Source: SYFY01 sp041752315
GTDB lineage: Bacteria; Pseudomonadota; Gammaproteobacteria; Pseudomonadales; Azotimanducaceae
Direction of reading: 5' to 3'
Length of the DNA stretch: 64,000 bases
Assembly (NCBI GenBank): GCA_041752315.1
Contig: JBGSHJ010000071.1
Span: 101,146-165,145 of the forward strand
Shown here: positions 34,050-43,343 of the stretch, piece after piece
How positions within the stretch are numbered: position 1 is the first letter of the stretch
How the letters are laid out: the number at the start of each line of letters is the position of its first letter
Program-made: the position numbers and the translations under genes
The notes under the pieces: model-generated
What the model saw: the letters and a program-made list of their open reading frames with translations, nothing else
Told to the model about the DNA's origin: nothing
Databases searched by the model: none

Positions 34050-34071
34050 CGAGGACACACCTCGGGGTTTT
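34050..34071 (+). repeat. Dispersed hairpin repeat, copy 5, terminator-like
   Basis: CGAGGACACACCTCG followed by GGGTTTTT, which makes this copy resemble a short rho-independent terminator 77 bp after the PQQ-dehydrogenase stop. Its left flank GGAAACAACGAGGA is duplicated 15 bp upstream (34027-34040 and 34042-34055). Confidence 0.7.
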
Positions 34072-34207
34072 TCGAACGATACAAACTTCCGTGTCGTGCC
34101 TCAGACGCTGATTTCACATCTTCTGTTTCCCTCCAACGCGTGATACTTTTCGAATCGGGAGTAGTTTTGTTGGTCGTTCTTGCGAAGCAAAACAGAGGGA
34201 GCGTTCC

Positions 34208-36619
34208 ATGCACACACATCGTTTGCTGGGGGTGTTCATTACCCTGGCTCTGGTTGTCACGTCACCGCTGACCGGCATCGTCTCGACGACGCAGGCTGCA
34301 GCAATGGAAGAAATCATCGTCACTGCCCGCAAACGCGAAGAATCGCTGCAGGATGTGCCCATCTCCATCCAGGTACTGGACAGCAGCAAGATCGAGCGTT
34401 ACGACGCCGACAGTCTTGCGGAGATCGCGGAGATGGCGAACAACGTGACCATCGCCGGTGGCACCAATGGCACCGGAGGATCCTTCGTCATCCGCGGACT
34501 GGGTTCGAATGCGGGTGATTCGGGTATCTCTGCCAGTGTTGCCACCAACATCGACGGCATCCAGTCCGAGCGCGGATTCATCGCCCGCACGGCATTTTTT
34601 GACGTGGAGTCGGTGCAGTTCCTCAAGGGTCCTCAGGCCCTCTTCTATGGCAAGAACAGCCCGGCGGGTGTCGTCGGTGTTGTGACCGGCAACCCCACCG
34701 ACGAGTTTGAGGCAAAGGTCCAGGCAGGTTACGAGATCGAGGCCGAAGAAAAGATCCTGGAGGCAATGGTCTCGGGCCCGCTGACGGATACCCTCAGTGC
34801 CCGTTTTGCGTTCCGCGGCACGGACATCGGCGGCTGGATCAAGAACAACGCGCAGTTCGTCGAGAACAGCAATGGTGAGGCCATCCCGGCGGTGAACGTC
34901 TTTGGCTTCTGGCCAGCCAACGAAAGCTATTACGACCTTCCTCCCGGACGGGATATCGGCGAGATCACCACGTACAGCGGACGGCTGACCCTCCAGTGGC
35001 AACCGACAGACAGTTTCCGCGCTCGCCTCAAGCTGTTCATGACAGACGAAGAAAGCGACGGCCTGGTCGCCGGCGAATTCGCCAACTGCAGCGCGGCACC
35101 CGTCGCACGCGTTGCGCCGATCGGCCGGCCAGTGCTCACCGATCCTTTCCACGACTGCAAGCTCGACTACAGGACGTCGCAGGGCGACGTCCCACTCGAG
35201 GTCGCGCGCGGCTGGAACAACAATCAGAATGGCGAACTGGGCGATCACCTGTTCAGCGACTACGAGGCGCAGATCTACACGCTCGACATGGAGTGGAACC
35301 AGGATTGGGGCTCGATCAGTTCGATCTCCGGCTGGTTGGCCTATGACTTCGAAGGTTGGGACAACTTCGGCGGCCTGAGGCATCCTTTTTTCGTCGGTTA
35401 CAATCCTGATGATCATGAGCAGTTCTCCCAGGAAGTGAGGCTGGCAACGGAACTCGACCAGCCGTTCAACTTCATGATCGGTGCGTACTATGAAACATTC
35501 GAACGCACACACGAGAATGCCAGCAAGCTCGGCCTCTTTGGCAGGGATCCGGTGACCGGATTCACCAACGACCAGCATGTGGTGCAGTTCACCGAAGGTG
35601 ACTCGTGGTCCGTGTTCGGCCAGGTGATCTGGGACATCACCGACCAATGGGAACTCGCGGCTGGTGCGCGGTACGTGGACGACCAGAAGGACGGCACGCA
35701 GCGTCACGTCTATGTGCACCAACTGCTGCAACTCGTCGGCTGGTTCCCTCCCGGTGTAGACCTCGAGGCAAGCACGAGCGATACCGACCTGTCGCCGGAG
35801 GTCACCCTGACCTGGCGGCCCAACGACATGGTTACGGTGTGGGGCGCCTGGAAGAATGGTTACAAGGCCGGCGGTTATTCCGCACCGACCGTACTTACCG
35901 CAACTTTTGGTCCCGAGAACATCACCTTTGGCGAAGAGGACGCGGACGGATTCGAAGTAGGCGTCAAGACGTCATTGCTTGATGGCAGCGTGCGTCTGAA
36001 TGTCACCGCCTACGACTATACGTTCGAGGATCTGCAGGTCAGCCAGTTCCGGCCGGAGACAACCACCTACGTCATCGGCAACGCGGCGTCCGCCTCCACC
36101 AAGGGGATCGAGGTGGATGCAGCCTGGCAGGTGAACGAAAACCTGCAGGTATACTCCGAGTTCGGCTACAACAAGGCCAAACAGGACAGCTACCCCAACG
36201 TGGCCTGCTATGCGTTCCAGACCCCGGCCGAAGGCTGCATCAACGGCTTCCAGGACCTCAGTGGCCAGACGCTGGCGCTGGCGCCGAAGTGGGCCGGTTC
36301 GATTGGCTTCGAACTGACCCGACCGCTGACCAGCGATTGGCTTGGCCAGTTTTCTGCCGAGGGAATCTATACCGACAGCTACAAGACCGCATCAAACGGC
36401 GAACCGCTGGCAGTACAACCCAGTTACTGGAACCTGCGGGCCAAGCTCACGGTGATGAGCGCTGACGGAAAGTACGATTTTTCCGTCATCGGCCGCAACT
36501 TGACCGATGAGATCTACGACATCGGAGGTGCGCGGCCAGGAGCAATCACTCCTGCCGATCAGGGTGGCGGCGGTTCGCGCCCGCGGTCGGTCCTCTTCCA
36601 GGTGACTTACCGGATCTAG
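34208..36619 (+). CDS. TonB-dependent outer-membrane receptor
   Basis: 803 aa. A signal peptide is followed by a TonB box (MEEIIVTARKREESLQDVP), then the plug domain (ISIQVLDSSKIE, GGSFVIRGLGSN, FFDVESVQFLKGPQALFYG, SPAGVVGVVTGNP) and a 22-strand-type barrel ending in an aromatic-Arg-Ile strand (VLFQVTYRI). The box and plug are those of the proteobacterial receptors that import organic substrates as well as iron chelates. Position between a PQQ dehydrogenase and a PhyH/MFS/CoA-transferase set suggests an organic carbon substrate (inference). Confidence 0.95.
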   Translation: MHTHRLLGVFITLALVVTSPLTGIVSTTQAAAMEEIIVTARKREESLQDVPISIQVLDSSKIERYDADSLAEIAEMANNVTIAGGTNGTGGSFVIRGLGSNAGDSGISASVATNIDGIQSERGFIARTAFFDVESVQFLKGPQALFYGKNSPAGVVGVVTGNPTDEFEAKVQAGYEIEAEEKILEAMVSGPLTDTLSARFAFRGTDIGGWIKNNAQFVENSNGEAIPAVNVFGFWPANESYYDLPPGRDIGEITTYSGRLTLQWQPTDSFRARLKLFMTDEESDGLVAGEFANCSAAPVARVAPIGRPVLTDPFHDCKLDYRTSQGDVPLEVARGWNNNQNGELGDHLFSDYEAQIYTLDMEWNQDWGSISSISGWLAYDFEGWDNFGGLRHPFFVGYNPDDHEQFSQEVRLATELDQPFNFMIGAYYETFERTHENASKLGLFGRDPVTGFTNDQHVVQFTEGDSWSVFGQVIWDITDQWELAAGARYVDDQKDGTQRHVYVHQLLQLVGWFPPGVDLEASTSDTDLSPEVTLTWRPNDMVTVWGAWKNGYKAGGYSAPTVLTATFGPENITFGEEDADGFEVGVKTSLLDGSVRLNVTAYDYTFEDLQVSQFRPETTTYVIGNAASASTKGIEVDAAWQVNENLQVYSEFGYNKAKQDSYPNVACYAFQTPAEGCINGFQDLSGQTLALAPKWAGSIGFELTRPLTSDWLGQFSAEGIYTDSYKTASNGEPLAVQPSYWNLRAKLTVMSADGKYDFSVIGRNLTDEIYDIGGARPGAITPADQGGGGSRPRSVLFQVTYRI

Positions 36620-36962
36620 TCGTTCATCGACGTGACTGGCGGAATCCATCCTTCCGCCGGTCGACGATGTCTGGAAGCCATGCAACACCAACCGTGACAA
36701 CTGTCGGTCTTTGCAGTGCGTTGATCGGGAAGAATGGCTGGTGTGGGTCTACCCTGCGCATGTCATCAGGCAGTCGGGCAAACCGGCCGCCCTGGCTGTG
36801 CACCAACACCATGGGCTTCTCGCGAGAACGTAGCCCCGAACGCCACCGCTTCGTGAACCCGCAACCGGACGGGAAGTCTCCGGACGCGTTTTGCTGGATG
36901 ACCGGACAGGTAATCCTTATGCTCGCGTCACCGACTGGTCGGACAATGGCAGCCAGACAACC
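36620..36962. other. Intergenic region after the TonB receptor
   Basis: 343 bp. The first part holds the hairpin at 36635-36661. An open frame from 36667 overlaps the PhyH gene out of frame and is Ser/Arg-rich with no recognisable fold; I see no gene here. Confidence 0.5.
36635..36661 (+). terminator. Hairpin after the TonB receptor gene
   Basis: ACTGGCGGAA and TTCCGCCGGT pair over ten positions (one G-U) around TCCATCC, 16 bp after the stop. No T tract, so efficiency is uncertain. Confidence 0.55.
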
Positions 36963-37763
36963 ATGGATATTCCTCGATTCAACGCAACAGAAAGTCCTGG
37001 TGAAATTTCACGCGCACTGGGCGAAGCCGGATGTGTCGTCGTCGAGAAGGTCCAGGATGTCGCGGACCGGGAGGCGGTACGCGAAGAACTCGCGACTTAC
37101 ATGGAGCGGGTGAAAGTCGCTGACGACGATCCGCAGGCGTTTTACCCTGGCCTCACGCGGCGCACGAGCGCGCTTGTTGCACGATCGGAAACAGTCGGTC
37201 GCATGGTCCTCCACGATCAAACAATCAGGCTCTGCGATCACTTCCTGAAGCCCAATGGCGAATTTGGCTATCAATTGCACGTGACCGCGGCTCTCGAAGT
37301 CGGCCCGGGCGCACGCGAACAGGTGCTGCATCGCGAAGAGGATCCTTTCACATTCTTCCCTCCCCCACGACCGACCCTCATCGTGGCGAGCATGTGGGCG
37401 ATCACCGATTTCCATTCAGCAAACGGTGCGACGCTCGTGGTGCCAGGCAGCCATAAGTGGCCAGCCGACCGCCGAGCCCAGAGGTCGGAGATCGTCGCGG
37501 CCGAGATGCCAGCCGGCTCGGTCCTCTACTGGCTCGGCGGCACACTCCACGGCGCAGGAGCCAACACGTCGCAGGATTGGCGATACGGCATCATTCTGAC
37601 GTACTCGGCCGGATGGCTGCGCCAGGAAGAAAACCAGTACCTGGACGTCCCACCCGAGGTCGCGAAAAAGCTGCCTCCGGCGTTGCGCAGCATGATCGGC
37701 TACCGCATGTACCAGGCACTGGGATTTTCGCTGATCCGCGATGTCGATAACCATGCCGACTAG
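36963..37763 (+). CDS. PhyH-family Fe(II)/2-oxoglutarate dioxygenase
   Basis: 266 aa from the ATG at 36963. The double-stranded beta-helix pattern of phytanoyl-CoA dioxygenases is visible: LHREEDPF as first metal-ligand region (His-x-Glu in place of His-x-Asp), MWAITDFHSANGATLVVPGSHKW with the distal His in GSHKW, then GSVLYWLGGTLHGAGAN and a 2-oxoglutarate-binding Arg (WRYGIIL). Products of this family are hydroxylated small molecules or fatty acyl chains; substrate unknown. The HxE variation is worth noting because HxD is usual. It precedes an MFS carrier by 185 bp. Confidence 0.85.
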   Translation: MDIPRFNATESPGEISRALGEAGCVVVEKVQDVADREAVREELATYMERVKVADDDPQAFYPGLTRRTSALVARSETVGRMVLHDQTIRLCDHFLKPNGEFGYQLHVTAALEVGPGAREQVLHREEDPFTFFPPPRPTLIVASMWAITDFHSANGATLVVPGSHKWPADRRAQRSEIVAAEMPAGSVLYWLGGTLHGAGANTSQDWRYGIILTYSAGWLRQEENQYLDVPPEVAKKLPPALRSMIGYRMYQALGFSLIRDVDNHAD

Positions 37764-37948
37764 GCGCATGCGCCCGCGAGGACACCGCAAAACAGCGGCA
37801 TCAGTGATCAGTCTTACGTGAGCAAGCACACGCATGCAGGAGCGGAAACTGATCTGGTGGCTCGCTTTACGCAATCGGTTGGGCATTCCGGTTCGTTGGA
37901 AACCTGGGTGGACGATTGCGTTGCGAACAGGAGACGCGTGGGAGCAGC

Positions 37949-39292
37949 ATGAAAGCGGATTTTCGCTGGGTACTCGCGGACAACAGACCGCTGCGGCTCT
38001 TCAACCTGTTCATCCTCTACGTCGCTCAAGGTGTGCCGCTGGGACTGTTCTGGGTGGCAATCCCGGCCTGGATGGCCGCGAACGGAGCGAGTGTGGCCGA
38101 TATTGGTTACGTACTCGCGCTGACATCGCTTCCCTGGACGCTCAAGCTCGTCAACGGCTTCATCATGGATCGTTACACCTTCCTGCCCATGGGGCGACGT
38201 CGCGCCTGGATCATCGGCTCGCAATTGGTGATGATCCTGCTGCTGCTCGGCTGCGCGCAGGTCGGCCCAGGGGTGGGTGATATCTGGCTGCTGGGTCTCG
38301 CCGGTTTCCTCGTCAACCTGGCGACGACCTTCCAGGATGTTGCAGTCGACGGCCTGGCCGTGGATATCATGCAGGACAACGAGCGAGCGCGTGCCAGCGG
38401 CATGATGTTCGGAGGGCAGGCCATCGGCATGGCAGCGTCGACCGCGTTGACGGGCATGGTGATCGCACGAATGGGCTCGTCCGCCGCCTATCTCCTTTCC
38501 GCCGCATTTGTCGGACTGGTCACGTTGATGGTGATCCTGCAAAGGGAGGGCGCTGGAGAAAGACTGCTGCCCTGGAGCCGCGGAGAGGCCCATCGGCGGA
38601 ATCTCGAAATCCAGGTTGCAGCCTGGTTGCCGATCCTGGCGCACACCTTCAGATCGATGATTCTCCCGCTCAGCCTGTTGTGGCTTCCCATCCTGCTGGT
38701 GCAGGGCTTCCACAACGGAATGTTCAATGGAGTGACCCCGATCATCGGCGCCCGGTATGTCGGCTGGGGTGAAGAAGGCGTGACCACGGTTTCCGGGCTG
38801 GCGCAACTCGCGGCGGGCATCGCCGGTCTCACGATCGGGGGCTGGATGGGCGACCGTTTTGGCGCGAAGAACGCCACGATCGCAATGTTCGTCGCACTTC
38901 TGGGGCTGAGCGCGACCATGCGCTTGACGATTGACCTGTGGACCGACCCGGCCCACTTCACCTTCTTTGTCTACGCCTGGAATATCCTCAACGTTCTCAT
39001 CACGGTTGTCAGCCTGCCGATCTCGATGCGGTTGTGCGATCCGCGTGTCGCAGCAACCCAGTTCACGCTGTACATGGCATGTGCAAATTTTGGCGGTACG
39101 CTGGCATCCTGGGTTTTCGGCTGGAGCGATGCGATGGGTGGACTGCCGATGATGTTCCTGGTGGTCTTTGTGCTGCACGTGGTCGGCCTTGTCATGCTGC
39201 TGTCGGTGAAGTTTCCGGACCGCAGCAAATTCGAGGTGCAGATGACAACGCGCCTGGCTTCGGGAGACGGACCACCCCCGAGACAGGAGTAA
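37949..39292 (+). CDS. MFS transporter, AmpG/SLC33-like
   Basis: 447 aa from the ATG at 37949 (ribosome site GGGAG). About twelve membrane helices. The N-terminal region (LFILYVAQGVPLGLFWVAIP, then LTSLPWTLKLVNGFIMDRY and PMGRRRAWIIGSQ) resembles AmpG muropeptide permeases and SLC33-type carriers, which share YFxQGxP- and WxxKxxxxPxxDR-like motifs. Substrate cannot be inferred; neighbours hint at an organic acid or acylated compound rather than muropeptides. Confidence 0.88.
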   Translation: MKADFRWVLADNRPLRLFNLFILYVAQGVPLGLFWVAIPAWMAANGASVADIGYVLALTSLPWTLKLVNGFIMDRYTFLPMGRRRAWIIGSQLVMILLLLGCAQVGPGVGDIWLLGLAGFLVNLATTFQDVAVDGLAVDIMQDNERARASGMMFGGQAIGMAASTALTGMVIARMGSSAAYLLSAAFVGLVTLMVILQREGAGERLLPWSRGEAHRRNLEIQVAAWLPILAHTFRSMILPLSLLWLPILLVQGFHNGMFNGVTPIIGARYVGWGEEGVTTVSGLAQLAAGIAGLTIGGWMGDRFGAKNATIAMFVALLGLSATMRLTIDLWTDPAHFTFFVYAWNILNVLITVVSLPISMRLCDPRVAATQFTLYMACANFGGTLASWVFGWSDAMGGLPMMFLVVFVLHVVGLVMLLSVKFPDRSKFEVQMTTRLASGDGPPPRQE

Positions 39293-39318
39293 GGCGGCAG
39301 GGATTCGGTCCTGCCGCC
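39293..39318 (+). terminator. Perfect hairpin at the MFS gene stop
   Basis: GGCGGCAGG and CCTGCCGCC form a perfect 9-bp stem with an 8-nt loop starting one base after the TAA. A T tract is missing, yet the position strongly suggests a transcription terminator or mRNA-end stabiliser. Confidence 0.65.
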
Positions 39319-39444
39319 CGTCCCGACCGCTGCGTGCCCATTCAACAACGCGGTGGTTCACCAAAGTCCAGTCGATGCTGGTCAGCGCAGCTGATGTGAT
39401 CTGTACAATCTGGTCTGAAGCGGTGGAGGAGTAGTGGAGGCAAT

Positions 39445-41766
39445 GTGCAGAGTCTGAGCGAAACAAGGATTCTCGATCTCACCATCGGGCCAGTGGGCGG
39501 CATGGCGATGACAATATTTGCCGATTTTGGTGCCGAGGTTCTCTGTCTGAGACGAACGGACCGGTTTGCGAGTCTGCCGGCGGCACCGATGTGGCGACGG
39601 GGCTGTGCTGCCATCGACCTCGACATCGTGGCGGAGCGCAAACGATTTGATGGGCTCTGCGCGGCGGCGGATGTCCTGGTCGTCAACTGGCGACCCGGGA
39701 CGCGCGAAGCTGCCGGTCTCGACGTGCTGGCCCTGCGCCGGCAGTTCCCGCAACTGGTCATCTGTTCCATCACTTCCTTCGGCGCAGACGATCCACGATC
39801 GGAACTGCCGGGTTACGAACATGTGGTCGCGGCAGCAAGCGGGCGCATGCTCTCCTTTACCGGGTGTCCGGAACGGGAGGGGCCGGCTTTTTCCGCACTG
39901 CAGGTTGCCGTGCATGCCTGTACACAATCGGTGGTGAGCGGCATTCTGGCTGCGCTGGTCGCTCGCAAATCGCAAGGGCAAGGGTCACTGGTGGAAACCA
40001 GCATGCTGCAGGCTCTGCTGGTCTACGAACAAGGTGCCATGCTCGGCGAGCAGCTCCGCGACCGCCTGGGTGATGTGGTGGATGGTGTGGCCGGCGCTGC
40101 AATGATGGCACCGCTGCCATCACTGCACTACCTCCCCACACAAGCGGGCGACGGATGCTGGGTGCAACTCGGCAACTTGCTGCCTCACCTGTTCGACAAT
40201 TTCCTCGTCGCCACAGAACTCGTCGATATCCTCGCCGACCCTGACTACGACAGCGTGCAGATGGTCCTGCCGGAGGCCAAACGGGAACACTTCCGCGACC
40301 TCATGTTCCGGCGCATGCAGGAAAAGTCCGCGGCGCAGTGGATGGACGTCTTCGTCGAAAACGGCAGTGTTGTCGCGGGCCTCGTGCAATCCACACAGGA
40401 GGCGCTGCGCGACGTCGATATCGTGGCCAACGGACACGTGATCGAACTCGGCGGAGTGTTGCAGCTCGGACCGCTGGCCCGGCTGTCGGAGACCCCGGCG
40501 CAACCGGGCCCAGGAGTCGTCGACGGAGAAGCGACGGAGCAATCATGGCTGAAATCACCCCGTGCAAGGATCGCATTCAAGGAAAATCCCCACCTGCCGC
40601 TCCATAACCTGCGAGTGGTTGAAATCGCCACCATCATCGCTGCCCCGTTTGGCGCTTCGTTACTGGCAGACCTCGGTGCTGACGTGATCAAGGTGGAACC
40701 CATCGGCGCCGATCCTTACCGTGGGCTCGCGGGTGGTGTAGGGGCCTGCCGCGTCAATCTTGGCAAACGCAGCATTCGTGTCGATCTGAAGAGTGCCGCA
40801 GGTCAGGCGGTGGTGCGTGATCTGCTGCGCCAGGCCGATGTGCTGATCCACAACTTCAGACCCGGTGTTCCGGAAAAGCTCGGCATCGACTACCCGACTT
40901 TGGCAGTCATCAACCCCAGGCTCGTTTACCTGCAGAGCAACGGCTATGGCCCGATTGGTCCTGGCGCGCACCGCCCAAGCACCCATCCGATTCCCGGCGC
41001 CGGCATGGGTGGCGTCCACCTGCAGATGGGTGGCGAACTGCCATCCCGACAGCTCGACCTGATGGAACTGCGCGCTTGGTCACGCCGTCTCATGCGCGCC
41101 AATGAAGTGAATCCGGACCCCAACACCGCACTGGTAGTGGCCTCCGCTGCCCTGCTGGGGCTCACGGCGCGCGACCGGACCGGGCGGGGACAGGTGGTGT
41201 ACGTGGACATGTTTGGAGCCAACGCCTGGGCCAATGCGGATGACTTCCTCAGTTATCCTGGCAAGGCACCGCGGAGCTATCCGGATGCGGGACAGCATGG
41301 GCTTTCGCCCACGTACCGGCTGTACCAGGGCTCCGACGGCGGCTGGTTTTTTCTCGCACTGGTCTCGGCGGCTGAACAGGGGCGAGCCGGTGAATTGCTG
41401 AGGTCGGCTGGTCTGGGACTGCCGGACTGGAACGATGCAGCAGCCCTCGCACACCTCTTCGCACAGGCTCCGGCGGACCAATGGATAGCAAGGTTCCAGG
41501 AAAAAGGCTGCGCCTGTGTGAGGGCCGATGTGTGCCTGCCCAAGCACTTCTGGCTGAAGGCGGAACAAGCCGCGTTCACCCTGCCGACCCGACACCTCGA
41601 GTGGGGAACCCTTCGGCGGCCTGGAGCCCCCGTACGATTCGACCGCTTGCCACAGGCGGACCTTTGTTCACCGGTGGCTGGGGAGCAGACGAGAGAGTTG
41701 CTGGCGTTGACGGGAAGGACACTGGCGGACATGGAGGCATTGCTTGCAGCCGGCGTGGTTGCGTAA
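39445..41766 (+). CDS. Tandem-domain CaiB/BaiF (family III) CoA-transferase
   Basis: 773 aa, about twice the usual 380-440 of the family. The start is a GTG at 39445 with GGAGG 4 nt upstream; an ATG two bases earlier hits an immediate stop. The N-terminal half (IFADFGAEVLCLRR, VLVVNWRPGTREAAGLD, IASIT-like region, GSLVETSMLQALL) is a diverged copy. The C-terminal half is canonical (VVEIATIIAAPFGASLLADLGADVIKVEP, shown by its LLADLGADVIKVEP core; VLIHNFRPGVPEKLGIDY; GRGQVVYVDMFGANAWAN). Family enzymes move CoA between carboxylic acids without hydrolysis. Fusion of both protomers is known in some members; here it may make an asymmetric pseudo-dimer with one active half (inference). Confidence 0.9.
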   Translation: MQSLSETRILDLTIGPVGGMAMTIFADFGAEVLCLRRTDRFASLPAAPMWRRGCAAIDLDIVAERKRFDGLCAAADVLVVNWRPGTREAAGLDVLALRRQFPQLVICSITSFGADDPRSELPGYEHVVAAASGRMLSFTGCPEREGPAFSALQVAVHACTQSVVSGILAALVARKSQGQGSLVETSMLQALLVYEQGAMLGEQLRDRLGDVVDGVAGAAMMAPLPSLHYLPTQAGDGCWVQLGNLLPHLFDNFLVATELVDILADPDYDSVQMVLPEAKREHFRDLMFRRMQEKSAAQWMDVFVENGSVVAGLVQSTQEALRDVDIVANGHVIELGGVLQLGPLARLSETPAQPGPGVVDGEATEQSWLKSPRARIAFKENPHLPLHNLRVVEIATIIAAPFGASLLADLGADVIKVEPIGADPYRGLAGGVGACRVNLGKRSIRVDLKSAAGQAVVRDLLRQADVLIHNFRPGVPEKLGIDYPTLAVINPRLVYLQSNGYGPIGPGAHRPSTHPIPGAGMGGVHLQMGGELPSRQLDLMELRAWSRRLMRANEVNPDPNTALVVASAALLGLTARDRTGRGQVVYVDMFGANAWANADDFLSYPGKAPRSYPDAGQHGLSPTYRLYQGSDGGWFFLALVSAAEQGRAGELLRSAGLGLPDWNDAAALAHLFAQAPADQWIARFQEKGCACVRADVCLPKHFWLKAEQAAFTLPTRHLEWGTLRRPGAPVRFDRLPQADLCSPVAGEQTRELLALTGRTLADMEALLAAGVVA

Positions 41767-41799
41767 CCTGCCCGGCCTCTGCAGAAGGACAGGCCTCTG

Positions 41800-41818
41800 C
41801 CCGAGGACACACCTCGGG
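41800..41818 (+). repeat. Dispersed hairpin repeat, copy 6
   Basis: CGAGGACACACCTCG extended by one G-C pair on each side plus one more, giving CCCGAGG/CCTCGGG, a 7-bp stem around ACACA. It lies between the convergent CoA-transferase and symporter genes, 33 bp past the CoA-transferase stop, where it could terminate transcription. GGCCTCTGC is directly repeated just before it. Confidence 0.75.
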
Positions 41819-41891
41819 AATTCAACGGCAACACATTCGTCCCCAGACGGCAGTTCTGGCGACCAGCGCCAGCGCAGCCGTGTCGACGAAG

Positions 41892-43154
41892 TCAGACAGC
41901 CTCCATCCTCGGCGCCTCAAGATCGTTGAACACGGCTTCGTCGAGTTGCCCTTCGCTCTTCGCCACCACGACAGAGATGGTCGCGTCGCCCGCCACGTTC
42001 ACCGCCGTCCGCATCATGTCGAGCAGGCGATCAACGCCGATGATGAGCGCGATCCCCTCGACAGGCAGGCCCACTTGGGCCAGCACCATCGTCAGCATGA
42101 CGAGTCCCGCACCGGGAACGGCAGCTGTACCGATCGAGGCCAGGGTGGCAGTGACGACCACGGTCACACAGTCCGCAAAACTGAGATCGATTCCATAGAC
42201 CTGGGCAATGAACACCGTCGCAACACCCTGCATGATGGCCGTGCCATCCATGTTGATGGTCGCGCCCAACGGGACGACAAACGAAGCAACGCTGTTGTTC
42301 ACGCCAAGCCGATGCTCGACAGTCCGCAGGTTGACCGGCAGTGTTGCCCCGCTCGATGACGTCGAAAATGCGACCAGCATCGGTTCCCGCATCTTGCGCA
42401 GGAAAGTCAGCGGGTTCACCCGGGCGAGGACCAACAGCAGCGTGGTGTATACACCACCCAGATGGAATGCAAGCACGCACACGACCGTGAGGAAATACGC
42501 CAGCAGTTTGAGGATTTCCTCCCAGCCGATGGAAGCAAACATCTTCGCCATCAGGCAGAACACACCGTAGGGTGCAAGTGTGATCATCATGTTGATGAAG
42601 ACCATCAACACTTCGTTGCTCGCCTCAAAAAAACGGCGAAGATGCACGCCGTGCTCACCAGCGCGGCTGATCGCGATGCCGAGCAGCAATGCGAAGAAAA
42701 TGACCTGCAGCATCTTCCCTTCCGCCATGGCTGCGATCGGATTGCTCGGAACGATATCGATCAGCGTCTCCTTGATGTCAGGCGCTTCCCTGGGCTGGTA
42801 CTCGGTGGCTGCAGGCATGTCCATGCCTTTTCCGGGACCGACGACCAAGGCAACAGTGAGGGCGACGGAAATGGCGATGGCCGTCGTCAGCAGAAACAGC
42901 GTCAGCGATTTCAAGCCAAGCGTTCCCACGTGACCAGTCGAACCCAGACTGGCCGCGCCGCAAACAAGCGAAACCAGCACAAGAGGAACCACAAGCAGGG
43001 TGAGGCTGCGGACGAACAGCTGGCCGCCACTGTCGAAAAGATCGACCACGAGAAACTGGAAGACGGCGTCTCCCGGCGACGTACCAGCCTTGATGAGCAT
43101 GCCGGCGACAAGTCCCGCGAGCATGCCGAGGAGGATCTTTGCAGTGAGATTCAT
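41892..43154 (-). CDS. Dicarboxylate/amino-acid:cation symporter (DAACS family)
   Basis: 420 aa from the ATG at 43154. Hallmarks of glutamate/C4-dicarboxylate carriers are present: the Ser-rich loop FSTSSSGATLPVNLR, the transmembrane motif GATINMDGTAI and the downstream helix region (AVPGAGLVMLTMVLAQVGLP) with the two re-entrant hairpins. It resembles GltP/DctA; glutamate, aspartate or succinate are plausible substrates. The longer frame to 43193 adds 13 residues without a better ribosome site. Confidence 0.93.
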   Translation of the reverse strand: MNLTAKILLGMLAGLVAGMLIKAGTSPGDAVFQFLVVDLFDSGGQLFVRSLTLLVVPLVLVSLVCGAASLGSTGHVGTLGLKSLTLFLLTTAIAISVALTVALVVGPGKGMDMPAATEYQPREAPDIKETLIDIVPSNPIAAMAEGKMLQVIFFALLLGIAISRAGEHGVHLRRFFEASNEVLMVFINMMITLAPYGVFCLMAKMFASIGWEEILKLLAYFLTVVCVLAFHLGGVYTTLLLVLARVNPLTFLRKMREPMLVAFSTSSSGATLPVNLRTVEHRLGVNNSVASFVVPLGATINMDGTAIMQGVATVFIAQVYGIDLSFADCVTVVVTATLASIGTAAVPGAGLVMLTMVLAQVGLPVEGIALIIGVDRLLDMMRTAVNVAGDATISVVVAKSEGQLDEAVFNDLEAPRMEAV

Positions 43155-43343
43155 GACGTCCTCACTGTACTCACAAAGTTCAGCCCACTTCAATCAATTC
43201 AAAATCTTCATTGCTCCCACCGCACGCCAGACAGACAAACTCTCCCGGGACTTCCTTTCTCGGTTGCTGCGGAAGACAACCAGGCGATTCATCGTCGCCC
43301 GATCCTCGCATCGCACCGGCAGCAGCACCATGAGAGACGTGTG

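Noticed and set aside
34262..35731. 489-codon minus-strand open frame
   Set aside because: Antisense to the TonB receptor; no export signal or motif, whereas the plus strand encodes a canonical plug and barrel.
36667..37113. 148-codon plus-strand frame after the TonB receptor
   Set aside because: Overlaps the PhyH gene out of frame, has no good ribosome site, and is Ser/Arg-rich without a fold.
37814..39466. 550-codon minus-strand open frame
   Set aside because: Antisense to the MFS transporter; the His/Gln/Asp-rich translation is typical of frame-shadowing of hydrophobic helices.
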